Of a stretch of DNA of 64,000 nt, positions 42,903-51,936 are shown piece after piece. The notes under the pieces were generated by a model. The model did not search any database and was not told the origin of the DNA. It saw only the letters and a list, made by a program, of their open reading frames with translations. The translations under genes and the position numbers were made by a program. Every line of letters starts with the position of its first letter. The stretch's first letter is position 1. Origin of the DNA: Desulfosoma caldarium (GTDB lineage Bacteria; Desulfobacterota; Syntrophobacteria; Syntrophobacterales; DSM-9756); contig NZ_RJVA01000009.1 in the NCBI RefSeq assembly GCF_003751385.1, positions 310,001 through 374,000 of the forward strand, in the 5' to 3' direction.

Positions 42903-43166
42903 ATGGCTTTGCAAAAACACCTTAACTCTTCAGAACCAACGGCGGAAAAGGAACCCCAGAGCTCGGCACGACGCCGCTTGCGGCGGCGGCCAAACCGGTA
43001 CGTGTGCGCCGTGTGCGGGCAAGAACTTCCTTTCTGCTGGACCTGCCCGTGCGGCTTCATGATCTGTTCCGATTGCATGGAAGAAAACTTTTGGGGCATG
43101 ACCTGCAACGGCATCACCTGGACCTGTCCGGACTGCGGGGCCATTCGCGGTTTCGGCAATCAATGA
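42903..43166 (+). CDS. Small zinc-ribbon protein
   Basis: 87 residues. The first 28 are basic (RRRLRRRPNR), and the remainder carries four cysteine pairs: CAVCG, CWTCPC, CSDCM and CPDCG, enough for two zinc ribbons. No catalytic motif is visible. AGAGGT lies 5-6 bases upstream of ATG 42903. The gene is 21 bases upstream of the CoA-disulfide reductase-like gene, so they are probably co-transcribed and may share a sulfur-redox role (inference). Confidence 0.7.
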   Translation: MALQKHLNSSEPTAEKEPQSSARRRLRRRPNRYVCAVCGQELPFCWTCPCGFMICSDCMEENFWGMTCNGITWTCPDCGAIRGFGNQ

Positions 43167-43187
43167 CGGCAAGGGAAGGGTTTTCTT

Positions 43188-44924
43188 ATGGCACGACAAC
43201 GCGTGGTCATTGTGGGGGCGGTGGCTTTGGGACCCAAAGCTGCCTGCCGCATCAAGCGGCTTCGCCCCGATTTCGACGTGGTCATGGTGGACCAAGACCA
43301 ATACATTTCCTACGGCGGATGCGGCATACCCTACTATGTTTCCGGGGACGTGAGCGATCTGTCGGCGCTCATGAGCACCAGTTTTCATATGCTACGTACG
43401 CCTGAATTCTTTGAAAAAGCCAAGGGTGTTCGCGTCATGACGCGAACCCGGGCGGAAGCCATCGACCGGCGCCGCAAGGTGCTTCGCCTTCGACGCCTGG
43501 AAACCCAGACCGAAGAGGAGCTTTCCTACGATTACCTGGTGCTGGCCACTGGCAGCGTTCCCAACACGTTGCCCGTTCCCGGCCTGGATCATCCTCGCGT
43601 CTTTCGGGTGTCCAATTTGCATGATGCCGCGGCCATCAAGGAAATGCTGGCCAAAGGGGCCGTGGGCCGCGCCGTGATCATCGGCGCCGGGGCCATCGGA
43701 TGCGAAATGGCGGAAGCGGTCAGCGACATGTGGGGCGTGGAAACGTGCCTTGTGGACATCGCGTCACACGTGCTGCCCGGTGTGTTGGACTCCGTACCGG
43801 CCCGAATGGTGTCCGAGCATCTCCAGGAGCGCGGCGTGGCCGTCTACACCGAAGAGACGGTTCGGGAAGTGATCCCGGGCTCGGAAGACGGCTCCCTTAC
43901 GGTGCGAACGGACAAAAGGGATTTGGACGCGGACTTGGTCATCACGGCCGTGGGCGTTCGCCCCAACGGCCGGCTCGCCCGCGAGGCCGGCCTGCTCGTG
44001 ACGCCTCGAGGGGGCATCGTGGTCAATGAGCGCCTGCAGACATCGGATCCCTGGATCTACGCCGGAGGGGACTGCATCGAAGTGATGCATCACATCACGG
44101 GAAAGCTCTTTCACTTTCCTCAAGGATCTTTGGCCAACCGGCAGGGGCGCATCATCGGCACGAACATCGCCGGAGGACACGCCACGTTTGAAGGGTCCGT
44201 GGGATCCTTTGCCGTCAAGGTTTTCGACCTGGCCGTGGCAGCCGCGGGCCTTTCCTTCAAGGCCGCTTGTTCGGAAGGCTTTGACGCCGTGCAGGCCCTC
44301 GTCATTCAAGCCGATCGCGCCCACTTTTATCCCACACAGGACCTCATGACCCTGGCCCTGGTGGTGGATCGAAGAACACGAAGGCTGCTGGGCATTCAAG
44401 GCGTGAGTCGCAATGGAGACGCCCTTGTGGGCCGCATCAACGCCGTGGTGCCTCTTTTGGCTCGGCACGGCACGGTGGAAGACCTATCCAACCTGGAAGT
44501 GGCCTACTCGCCACCCTTTGCTTCCGCCATGGATATCCTCAATGCCTTGGGGAACACAGCCGAAAACATTCTGGACGGCCACAACGTCACCATGGATCCC
44601 GAGGACTTTGAGCGCTGCTTTTTGCAAGAAGCCAGCCCAGAAGTGGTCTGTTTGGATGTGCGCGGGCCTCGCAACGCCGCCCCCTTTGTGGAGGCTTTTG
44701 GCGACCGCTGGCTCAACATTCCGCAGGAAACTCTGGCCGAAAGGCTGGATGCGCTCCCCAAGGACAAGCGTCTTCTGGTGATGTGCAATTCGGGCGTGCG
44801 ATCCTACGAAGCGCTTCTGCAACTTCGAGCCGCAGGCTTGGAAAACGCCGTCAATGTCCAAGGCGGCGTGGCGGCCATCAAAAAAGCGGGCATGCTTTCA
44901 TTGGATAAGGATGAGGACACGTAG
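43188..44924 (+). CDS. CoA-disulfide reductase-like FAD oxidoreductase with rhodanese domain
   Basis: A 578-residue protein. Residues 1 to about 450 are a pyridine nucleotide-disulfide oxidoreductase: FAD-binding VVIVGAVALGPKAACRIKRL, active-site Cys in SYGGCGIPYYVSGD, NAD(P)H-binding VIIGAGAIGCEMAEAVSDMW, and IYAGGDCIEV. Residues about 465-570 are a rhodanese domain with the active-site loop VMCNSGVRSY. Such fusions reduce CoA disulfide, persulfide or polysulfide using NAD(P)H in related organisms; the substrate here is inferred. GGGAAGG lies upstream of ATG 43188. Confidence 0.9.
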   Translation: MARQRVVIVGAVALGPKAACRIKRLRPDFDVVMVDQDQYISYGGCGIPYYVSGDVSDLSALMSTSFHMLRTPEFFEKAKGVRVMTRTRAEAIDRRRKVLRLRRLETQTEEELSYDYLVLATGSVPNTLPVPGLDHPRVFRVSNLHDAAAIKEMLAKGAVGRAVIIGAGAIGCEMAEAVSDMWGVETCLVDIASHVLPGVLDSVPARMVSEHLQERGVAVYTEETVREVIPGSEDGSLTVRTDKRDLDADLVITAVGVRPNGRLAREAGLLVTPRGGIVVNERLQTSDPWIYAGGDCIEVMHHITGKLFHFPQGSLANRQGRIIGTNIAGGHATFEGSVGSFAVKVFDLAVAAAGLSFKAACSEGFDAVQALVIQADRAHFYPTQDLMTLALVVDRRTRRLLGIQGVSRNGDALVGRINAVVPLLARHGTVEDLSNLEVAYSPPFASAMDILNALGNTAENILDGHNVTMDPEDFERCFLQEASPEVVCLDVRGPRNAAPFVEAFGDRWLNIPQETLAERLDALPKDKRLLVMCNSGVRSYEALLQLRAAGLENAVNVQGGVAAIKKAGMLSLDKDEDT

Positions 44925-44989
44925 AACGGCCGGGGGCCCTGGTTCATTGGGTTTGCACGGCGAGCTTCCAGTTACGCCGCACGCTGCTG

Positions 44990-45018
44990 TTGACGCAGCG
45001 TATGCATTGGTCTAGTAA
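44990..45018 (+). promoter_or_regulatory. Candidate promoter of the cobalamin operon
   Basis: TTGACG (44990-44995), 17-base spacer, TAGTAA (45013-45018). It lies just upstream of a stem-loop (about 45021-45048) and the riboswitch. The -35 box is strong and the -10 box weak. Confidence 0.45.
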
Positions 45019-45054
45019 AGGAACGTCCACGTCTTCAACGTGGCGTTCTTTGAT

Positions 45055-45235
45055 AAGGTGAGAGGATCAGGTACCCGCATGCGGGTTGAAAAGGGAAGAC
45101 GGTGTGATTCCGTCGCGGTCCCGCCGCTGTGAACGGGGACGAAAGCCGATGAACCCACTGTCCCATGGGCATGGGATGGGAAGGGCGGCCGGTAGGGTGA
45201 TCCGTGAGCCAGAAGACCTGCCTGAATCCTTTCAT
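45055..45235 (+). promoter_or_regulatory. Cobalamin (AdoCbl) riboswitch
   Basis: The conserved elements are present: GCATGCGGGTTGAAAAGGGA early, GTGTGATTCCGTCGCGGTCC, CCGCCGCTGTGAACGGGGAC, and the B12 box AGCCAGAAGACCTGCC near the 3' end. AGGATCAGG (45063-45071) can pair with CCTGAATCCT (45221-45230) to close P1. It lies upstream of cbiC, cbiL and a BtuCDF-type system, where cobalamin would repress. Confidence 0.92.
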
Positions 45236-45328
45236 GGAAGGGAACCCGATGGTAAAGGGCTCTTCCGCCGTCCAAAGGCTTCGAGGTCCAGGTCTTTGGA
45301 CGAGACAAGGGATGAAGAAAACGGGTGC

Positions 45329-45362
45329 AATCCTTGGAACGGAAACGTTTCAAGGATTTTTT
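45329..45362 (+). terminator. Intrinsic terminator of the riboswitch leader
   Basis: AATCCTTGGAAC (45329-45340) pairs with GTTTCAAGGATT (45347-45358) around a 6-base loop, and the T-run spans 45357-45362. It lies ~95 bases after the aptamer and just before the cbiC ribosome site, as expected for transcriptional control by cobalamin. Confidence 0.85.
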
Positions 45363-45385
45363 GTTTCCCAAGGAGCGCATGGTCC

Positions 45386-46069
45386 ATGACACTCCAGGAC
45401 AAGGCAGCCGACGGCCCACGCGGGCCGCTGGTTTCGGCCGGACAAGCCATTGAAGACCTAAGCTTTCGCATCATCGACGCCGAAATGGGGCCCCACGGGT
45501 ATCCACCCGATCAGTGGTCCATTGTGCGTCGCGTGATTCACACCACGGGCGATTTTGAATATGCGCGGCTCATAAGAATTCATTCCCGAGCCGTGGAAGC
45601 GGGCTGTGAAGCGCTGCGCCGGGGCGCTACCATTTATGCGGACACCCGCATGATTCAGGTGGGGCTTTCTTCAACGCGGCTTCAATGGTTTGGCAATGCC
45701 GTCGTGGTGCCCGCATCACAGCCGGCCGTACGCGACATGGCGCATCGAGATGGGCTGACCCAATCCGCGGCCGCCTTTCGCCATGCCGGGCCCAATCTTC
45801 ATGGGGCCATCGTGGCCGTAGGCAACGCCCCGACGGCCCTTTTGGAAACGTTGCGGCTCATGGAACAAGAACACATTCGGCCGGCTTTGGTGGTGGGCGT
45901 TCCCGTGGGTTTTGTGCAGGCCGACACCGCCAAGGAAGCCTTGTGGCAAGACCAGGCCGTGCCGTCCATCACGGTGCTCGGCCGCAAAGGGGGAAGCTCG
46001 GTGGCTGTGGCCATTTTGCACGCCCTGATGGAACTGGCCCACGGCGCGGACGCGGCCCCGGTTCGCTGA
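45386..46069 (+). CDS. cbiC: Precorrin-8X / cobalt-precorrin-8 methylmutase
   Basis: A 227-residue protein of the CbiC/CobH family, which moves a methyl group from C11 to C12 of the corrin ring. VRRVIHTTGDFEYARLIRIH carries the catalytic histidine, and AVEAGCEALRRGATIYADTR and LIVGNAPTALLE-like AVGNAPTALLETLRLMEQ are further family motifs. ATG 45386 has AAGGAG 10 bases upstream; the longer open frame crosses the riboswitch and terminator and is not coding. It is the first gene after the B12 riboswitch. Confidence 0.92.
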   Translation: MTLQDKAADGPRGPLVSAGQAIEDLSFRIIDAEMGPHGYPPDQWSIVRRVIHTTGDFEYARLIRIHSRAVEAGCEALRRGATIYADTRMIQVGLSSTRLQWFGNAVVVPASQPAVRDMAHRDGLTQSAAAFRHAGPNLHGAIVAVGNAPTALLETLRLMEQEHIRPALVVGVPVGFVQADTAKEALWQDQAVPSITVLGRKGGSSVAVAILHALMELAHGADAAPVR

Positions 46070-46285
46070 CGGCGCAGAAGATCCGTTGCCGCTCGTCCCT
46101 TTCCATGGCGCGTTTGATGGCGCACGGCATGGAAGCACCGCGACGGCGATCTTCCGGAGCCGCGCCGCGTGGCGAGACTCGGACCCATGGCAGAACCGGC
46201 CCCGGCGGAGTGCCGCGCGGCTCGATGATTTGTGATCCCCATACCCAATCGGCTCTACAATGGGCTCGAAAAAAGGAAAAATTTC

Positions 46286-46996
46286 ATGCTGGGAACGCTG
46301 TACGGCATCGGTGTGGGTCCGGGAGACCCGGACCTTTTAACCCTCAAGGCAGTCAAGATTCTCGGTCGTGTGGGCCACGTGTATGCCGCTTCGTCCTCGT
46401 CCAACGACTACAGCCTGGCATTGGAAATCGTTCGCGATCATTTGCGCGACGGTGTGCCCGTTCACTTTTTGGACTTCCCCATGACCTTTGACAAGAATCA
46501 CCAGGAAGAAGCCTGGCGGGCCAATTGCGACACGGTGGCGGAGCAACTGGAAAATGGCGTCGATGTGGCCTTTCTCACTCTGGGCGATCCCATGACGTTC
46601 AGCACCTTCATCTACCTGTGGCGCACGATAAAGTATCGGCTGCCATCGGTGCCCGTGGAAATCGTTCCAGGGATCACGTCCTATCAGGCGGCTGCCGCGT
46701 GCGCCGGGGTCGCCTTGGCGGAAGCGGAAGAAACCCTTACCATCATTTCCGGCGCCAAAGGCGGCCGGCGCCTTTCGGATATTCTTCCCTTTTCCGACAA
46801 CGTGGTCCTTATGAAAGCTTACAAGCAGTTTCCGCAGATCCTTGACCAGATTCGCCGTTTCGGCCTTGAGGACTCCGTGTGCTTTGTCAGCCGCTGCGGC
46901 CTCAAAGGCCAGGTGGTGGAAAAGGACTTTCGCGCCCTGGAAGACCTCAAACCCCATTACCTTTCTCTCCTTATCGTCAAAAAAGGGGCGCGTTGA
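46286..46996 (+). CDS. cbiL: Precorrin-2 / cobalt-factor II C20-methyltransferase
   Basis: A 236-residue protein with the tetrapyrrole-methylase start TLYGIGVGPGDPDLLTLKA, the glycine-rich LTLGDPMTFSTFIYLW, EIVPGITSYQAAAACAGVAL and the C-terminal FVSRCGLKGQVVEKDF. It methylates C20 with S-adenosylmethionine. ATG 46286 follows AAGGAA. It lies ~216 bases after cbiC; nothing is evident between them. The rest of the corrin pathway is not in this window. Confidence 0.9.
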   Translation: MLGTLYGIGVGPGDPDLLTLKAVKILGRVGHVYAASSSSNDYSLALEIVRDHLRDGVPVHFLDFPMTFDKNHQEEAWRANCDTVAEQLENGVDVAFLTLGDPMTFSTFIYLWRTIKYRLPSVPVEIVPGITSYQAAAACAGVALAEAEETLTIISGAKGGRRLSDILPFSDNVVLMKAYKQFPQILDQIRRFGLEDSVCFVSRCGLKGQVVEKDFRALEDLKPHYLSLLIVKKGAR

Positions 46997-47117
46997 CCTG
47001 GGCGCCTGTTCGAGCATGGGCTTTTGGCCCACGGCCATGTCCATCACTTTCAACGGGCGTCCCTAAGAAGCCGATCATGCATTTCAAGACAGCCTGCACG
47101 AGGATTCAGGAGAGCCC

Positions 47118-48245
47118 GTGAACGCGACCCATGCCCCTTCGGCCCCACGTTCTTCGGTGTCCGGAACCACGGCGGCGGCGGGCAAACTTTCGGCTGCCGC
47201 AAGGGGGTGGCGAATTCGTGCCTTTTGGGTCACCATCATCTTTCTGGTGCCGGCACTTTCATTTTATTGCATCACTGTCGGCCCTTACGCCATCGAATCC
47301 CACACCCTGTGGCGCGTCTTGGGGTCAATTTTTCATGCGGCACCGTCGGCGCTTTCAGAAAAAGAAACCGCCACCGCCCATTACATTGTCGTGCATCTTC
47401 GACTGGCGCGCGTCGCCCTGGCCCTTCTTGTGGGCGCCGCCTTGGCCCTATCGGGCACCGTCTATCAGGGGATTTTGTTGAACCCTTTGGCGGATCCTTT
47501 CACGCTGGGCGTGTCCACGGGCGCCGCCTTTGGCGCGTCCGTGACCATTCTTATGGGGTGGGCGTCCTGGAAGCTGGCGGGCATCAGTCTGCTTCCCGTG
47601 GTGGCTTTTCTTGGGGCAGTGGGAGCCCTCAGCCTCGTCATGCTTTTGGGGCGACTGCACGGCACCATGCACCCCACCACACTGGTCCTCGCAGGGATTA
47701 TCGTTTCCACGTTTCTTTCGGCATGGATTAGTCTTCTCAAAAGCCTTCACGAGGAATCTCTTTCGGCGATCGTGTTTTGGATCATGGGAAGCCTATCCGG
47801 ACGCAGTTGGCGCCATGTGCTGGCCATTGTGCCGTATGTGGTGGCCGGCTTCTGGATCATTATGACCCATGCGCGGGAAATGGACCTTTTGGCTCTAGGA
47901 GACACGGCCGCGTTTCAAACCGGCGTGGACACCCATGCCGTTCGACGCCGCCTTCTGGGCGCCGCATCCCTGGTGGCCGCGGCGGCTGTCGCCGTAAGCG
48001 GCGTGGTAGGTTTCATCGGATTGGTGGTGCCCCATGTGGCCCGGTTGTGCCTCGGGCCCAGGCATCGGCAGCTTCTGCCCGCGTCCATGATGCTCGGCGC
48101 CGTTTTGACGCTGGTTTCCGACACGCTGGCTCGAACGCTGCTTCCCGACGGTCGAGAAATACCTCTGGGCGTGGTCACGGCCATTCTGGGGGCCCCTTTC
48201 TTCGCCTACCTTCTGATCCACAAGAAAAGGACCGTCGTGCTGTGA
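47118..48245 (+). CDS. FecCD/BtuC-type ABC transporter permease
   Basis: A 375-residue inner-membrane protein with about ten spans. Family motifs: LRLARVALALLVGAALALSG, GTVYQGILLNPLADPFTLGV, the late VAVSGVVGFIGLVVPHVARL, and LPDGREIPLGVVTAILGAPF. It starts with GTG 47118 preceded by AGGAG. It overlaps the ATPase gene by 3-4 bases. With the downstream ATPase and binding protein and the upstream riboswitch, cobalamin or cobinamide is the likeliest cargo. Confidence 0.9.
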   Translation: MNATHAPSAPRSSVSGTTAAAGKLSAAARGWRIRAFWVTIIFLVPALSFYCITVGPYAIESHTLWRVLGSIFHAAPSALSEKETATAHYIVVHLRLARVALALLVGAALALSGTVYQGILLNPLADPFTLGVSTGAAFGASVTILMGWASWKLAGISLLPVVAFLGAVGALSLVMLLGRLHGTMHPTTLVLAGIIVSTFLSAWISLLKSLHEESLSAIVFWIMGSLSGRSWRHVLAIVPYVVAGFWIIMTHAREMDLLALGDTAAFQTGVDTHAVRRRLLGAASLVAAAAVAVSGVVGFIGLVVPHVARLCLGPRHRQLLPASMMLGAVLTLVSDTLARTLLPDGREIPLGVVTAILGAPFFAYLLIHKKRTVVL

Positions 48246-49111
48246 TTGAGGTCGAACATCTTCATTGCGGTTATCCCGATCGCAAGGTCCTTCAGGACGT
48301 CACCCTCACCATTGAACCGGGGGAGTTCGTGGGCATTCTGGGCCCCAACGGATCCGGCAAAACCACGCTGGTTTTGGCCTTAAGCGGCGTGTTGCCTATC
48401 CAGTCGGGCTCGATTCGATGGAACGGCCGACCTTTACAGACCATACCGCATCGGGAAAGAGCCCGCCTCATGGCCGTCGTGCCGCAAGACGTCCATGTGA
48501 CGTTTCCCTTCACATGCCGAGAGGTGGTGGCCATGGGACGATACCCTCACCAAAAGAGAGCCGGCCGGGAAACACCCCAAGACAGGGACGCTCTGCACCG
48601 TGCCATGGCCTGGACCGACACCGAGGCGTTGGCCGAACGACCTGTGACGCTTCTCAGCGGAGGGGAGCGCCAGAGGGTCTTTGTCGCCAAGGCCTTGGCC
48701 CAGGACACGCCCGTGCTGCTCCTGGACGAAGCCGTCTCCGCCATGGATGTGCACCGAAAGCTTCAGATTTTCGACCTGCTCACAAGCCTGCAGCACAAAG
48801 AAAAGCGGACCATCGTCTTTGTGCTTCATGACATCAACACCGCTGCGGTCTTTTGCCGACGGCTGGTGTTCCTCAAGGCCGGTCGCATCGTGGCCGACGG
48901 GCCGACCGATCACGTGCTGCAGCCCAAGGTGCTGGAAGACGTCTATGAAACGTCGGCTTTGGTGTACCCTGTGCCGGGCCGAGACGGGGTGCGCCAGGTT
49001 TTTTTCACGCGCCCCATGGCGGGGCTCACCACGGATGCGGCGATGCTCGGTTCTTGTGGGGTTATACCGGCATGCGTGCAGCGTTCCCAAATTAGAACTG
49101 TCAAGGCATGA
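48242..49111 (+). CDS. Cobalamin/metal-chelate ABC transporter ATPase (BtuD/FecE type)
   Basis: A 289-residue protein with Walker A GPNGSGKTT, Q-loop region LMAVVPQDVHVTFPFTCREV, signature LSGGERQR, Walker B VLLLDEAVSAMD and H-loop FVLHDINTA. GTG 48242 overlaps the permease stop codon by 4 bases (GTGA), showing translational coupling; a longer frame upstream overlaps the permease and is rejected. A C-terminal extension of ~30 residues follows the usual end. Confidence 0.92.
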   Translation: MIEVEHLHCGYPDRKVLQDVTLTIEPGEFVGILGPNGSGKTTLVLALSGVLPIQSGSIRWNGRPLQTIPHRERARLMAVVPQDVHVTFPFTCREVVAMGRYPHQKRAGRETPQDRDALHRAMAWTDTEALAERPVTLLSGGERQRVFVAKALAQDTPVLLLDEAVSAMDVHRKLQIFDLLTSLQHKEKRTIVFVLHDINTAAVFCRRLVFLKAGRIVADGPTDHVLQPKVLEDVYETSALVYPVPGRDGVRQVFFTRPMAGLTTDAAMLGSCGVIPACVQRSQIRTVKA

Positions 49112-49513
49112 GTGGGCTTTTGGCAACGGGGGCGACGCCGCGAATAAGCCCAGCTCGGAGTGAGCGGTCCGCGCCGCCACGTGGGCACGTCCATATGGCT
49201 TCCGTCGCCACGCCACACCGTGCGAAGCCCGCGTTCACGCCACACGCCCTGTCCGGTTTGCCCGCAACACCGGGCACCTGACGTCGCGGTGTGCGCCGCT
49301 TCCACGAGGGCTTTTTGAAAGGCAAAGGGTGATAAAGAAACCGAGCTTTTGGGTTTGTAACCGGCGCTGCGCCTTGGAACTTTTCCGTTTGGGGCCGGTT
49401 CGATCCAACGCGGCTTCAGGAATCGTCGCCCACTTCGGGAGTGTTAGGGGTCGATGCCATCACGAAGCCAAGGCACCGATTTTTGGCGCCGTCCAACATG
49501 GAGGGGTGGTTTC
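49112..49513. other. Interval between ATPase and binding-protein genes
   Basis: About 400 bases. No gene, riboswitch or repeat was recognised. Open frames here are short and lack ribosome sites. Confidence 0.4.
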
Positions 49514-50416
49514 ATGATGAAATGGGCACGGTCACAATGGGTCTGGACTGTGGTTGGGCTTTTGTTGGCGGTGTGGACACCGTCTGTGAAGGCGGCCGTG
49601 CAGGTGGTGGACGATGCCGGGCGAACCGTGCGCTTGGACGCTCCGGCACGCCGCGTCATTGCGCTCTACGGTGCTTTCACCGAAATGCTTTGCGCCATCG
49701 GCGCCGAAGACATCCTGGCGGCCCGCACCCAAGCGGACGCTTACCCACCACAGATTCGCGCGCTGCCTTCCGTGGGCACCCACATGCGCCCCAACGTGGA
49801 AATGATTCTCGGGCTGCAGCCGGACCTTGTGGTCCAAAGCGCCAGCCGCCGAAATGCCACTCCGGAATTGGCCCGCCTGGAAGAAGCCGGCATTCCCGTG
49901 GTAATCTTTGCCCCCAAGGATTTTGAAGGGGTTTTTCGCACCATGGAACGTCTGGGGGTCCTGGTGGGGCGAAGCGAACAGGCGCACACGGCCGTCGAGA
50001 ACCTGCGCGGCCGCCTTGAGGTCGTTCGATCGATCTGTGGCGCGGCACCACATCGGCCTCGCGCGGTCTTTGAAATTCGGGCACAGCCGCTGGCCGTGGC
50101 CGGCCAAGGTGGCATGCCTCAGGCCGTCATGGACGCCGTCGGGGCCATCAATGCGGTGACACTTCCCGATCCCATTGTGCAAACGTCCGTGGAAAATCTT
50201 ATGGCCTTGGACCCGGATGTGTACCTCGTTCAAATAGGGCCCATGAATCCCCGTCCGAGTCATCCTCGAGACCGCGCCCATTTCGACAAACTGCGTGCCG
50301 TGATCTCCGGTCGCGTCTTTGAAGTGGACGAAGCGCTCTATTCCCGACCTGGGCCTCGAGCCGTGGATGCTGCCGAAGAGCTCGCCCGCCGGTTGTATCC
50401 GTCGCTGTTTCCGTGA
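49514..50416 (+). CDS. Cobalamin/metal-chelate ABC transporter binding protein (BtuF type)
   Basis: A 300-residue periplasmic protein with a signal peptide (VWTVVGLLLAVWTPSVKA). The fold markers are VVDDAGRTVRLDAPARRVIA, SVGTHMRPNVEMILGLQPDL, and the late DALDPDVYLVQIG-like segment. Two adjacent ATGs (49514, 49517) follow GGAGG. It completes the transporter with the permease and ATPase upstream. Confidence 0.88.
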   Translation: MMKWARSQWVWTVVGLLLAVWTPSVKAAVQVVDDAGRTVRLDAPARRVIALYGAFTEMLCAIGAEDILAARTQADAYPPQIRALPSVGTHMRPNVEMILGLQPDLVVQSASRRNATPELARLEEAGIPVVIFAPKDFEGVFRTMERLGVLVGRSEQAHTAVENLRGRLEVVRSICGAAPHRPRAVFEIRAQPLAVAGQGGMPQAVMDAVGAINAVTLPDPIVQTSVENLMALDPDVYLVQIGPMNPRPSHPRDRAHFDKLRAVISGRVFEVDEALYSRPGPRAVDAAEELARRLYPSLFP

Positions 50417-50502
50417 TTGAGGCCCCTCGTGTTGGCCATGACCCGCTATGGCAGCCGGCGCCGCAGAGACATGGATCGCCTGCCAGCCCTTCCCGGGCAC
50501 CG

Positions 50503-51936
50503 TCAGCGCGACGTCACTTCGACCTCATAGGTGACCTCCACCTGCCCTTGCGCCGGCACATCCACGGGAAAGCGCACCAGCGCCGCGTGCACCTTCTCGT
50601 AGGGTTGACCGGACCGGACAATCTTCCAGTCCCCCGAGAAGGTTTCTTCCAACAGCACTCGTTCGGGGTGCGCCTTGGCGTTTTTGACAATCAGGGACCA
50701 TTGCAGACGCTGTATTCGGTTTCCGATCTTTTTGGCCTCCACGAGGGTCCGTTCCACCTGCACGTCAAAGGAACGGCCGAACTCCAGTTGAAGCATTCCA
50801 TGGACCGGCGTGTGATCGATGGTGTCTTCGCCCAAGGGAATGGCTTCGCCCTGGGCGGTGATCATGCGGGCGCTCACCACACCCGCCGGAAGAGGAATCC
50901 CCAGCCCTGCGGCACCTTCGTTCCGAATGTGGATGAGGATTCGCACCGGTTGCTTTCGGCTTTCTTTGCGCTCAAAGCTCCAATCGGCGCGCGATCCGAA
51001 TCCTGAACTGACCAGCCGACGTTCAATGGGAACCGCCGAGGCCTTCACCCAAGGCACCTGCACGGGATCCCCCGCCGTCAGGTTCAAGGGTTCGGTCATC
51101 CGGTAAAGGTGGTATTCCAGGGCGGGAGACTCTTCCACGGCAGCCGCTTTCGCCTCTCGAACCACACCGGCCATGGGAATCCTGGGCGGTAGCTTACGTC
51201 TTGAAACCTGCCGGAGTTCCCCGGCCACAAGAAGCACCTTGATTCCGGGAAAATCCATGTCCGTCGTGTTGTGGACAAGGATGCGGCCTTCCAGAACCGC
51301 CTGAGATGCGTCCTCGTTCAGGGTGAGCACGTACAGGGCCTTCCACTGAAGCCCTTCGGCTTCGTAAACGCGTTCCGCTTTCACTTCTACAGGCGCTGTG
51401 CCCTTGTTTTCCACGTCCCAGAAGGCTTTGGGCGCAGGAGTGAGTTCCTCGGGAAGGGACGGAAAAAAGATGCCGTGATATTCACCCGTATAGACGCCAT
51501 CTTCCGTGAGAAAGACGGGCGATCCTCCCTCGCCCCCGTCAAAAACCAGCTGAACCCGACGCACCATGCGAGCATCCAGGCTTCCTTTGGGATTGGTCAT
51601 CACCACATCCAGAGTTTTACCCACGTAGCTTTTGAGCAATTGGTTTTTCGTAACGGGTCGAAAATGACTCACCAGGCTATACGGCACCACCGTTTCCGCT
51701 TCCGCCAAAGGTCGCACGGTCAAGGTTTCCAGATCCATGGTCTGAGGGAAACCTTCCAGCACGACCGTGTGGCGCCCAGGTGGCACGGCCACCGTGTCCA
51801 CTTCCCGGAACAAGGCGATTCCACTCTGGCTGACCGTCACGGTGCGTTCTTGAACCAGAGCCGAAACCGCGTTGGGTGCCATCACGCCCCAAATAATCCA
51901 AAAGGTCCACAGTAGCCATGTACGGCGTGCGTTCAT
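50503..51936 (-). CDS. DUF4139-domain protein
   Basis: A 477-residue secreted protein. After a signal sequence (LLWTFWIIWGVMAPNAVSAL) it has a beta-sandwich-like N-terminal region (VTVSQSGIALFREVDTVAVP) and, from about residue 190, the DUF4139 core (YEAEGLQWKALYVLTLNEDA, LEGRILVHNTTDMDFPGIKV). Function is unknown. ATG 51936 follows AGGAGG by 5 bases; a 28-codon upstream extension is less likely. Convergent with the binding-protein gene. Confidence 0.85.
   Translation of the reverse strand: MNARRTWLLWTFWIIWGVMAPNAVSALVQERTVTVSQSGIALFREVDTVAVPPGRHTVVLEGFPQTMDLETLTVRPLAEAETVVPYSLVSHFRPVTKNQLLKSYVGKTLDVVMTNPKGSLDARMVRRVQLVFDGGEGGSPVFLTEDGVYTGEYHGIFFPSLPEELTPAPKAFWDVENKGTAPVEVKAERVYEAEGLQWKALYVLTLNEDASQAVLEGRILVHNTTDMDFPGIKVLLVAGELRQVSRRKLPPRIPMAGVVREAKAAAVEESPALEYHLYRMTEPLNLTAGDPVQVPWVKASAVPIERRLVSSGFGSRADWSFERKESRKQPVRILIHIRNEGAAGLGIPLPAGVVSARMITAQGEAIPLGEDTIDHTPVHGMLQLEFGRSFDVQVERTLVEAKKIGNRIQRLQWSLIVKNAKAHPERVLLEETFSGDWKIVRSGQPYEKVHAALVRFPVDVPAQGQVEVTYEVEVTSR

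Noticed and set aside
45086-45385. In-frame 100-codon N-terminal extension of CbiC
   Set aside because: It runs through the cobalamin aptamer and the intrinsic terminator; the family N-terminus and ribosome site place the start at 45386.
47777-48241. 155-codon N-terminal extension of the BtuD-type ATPase
   Set aside because: It overlaps the permease gene in another frame. The GTG at 48242 gives the standard ABC ATPase N-terminus and typical stop/start overlap.
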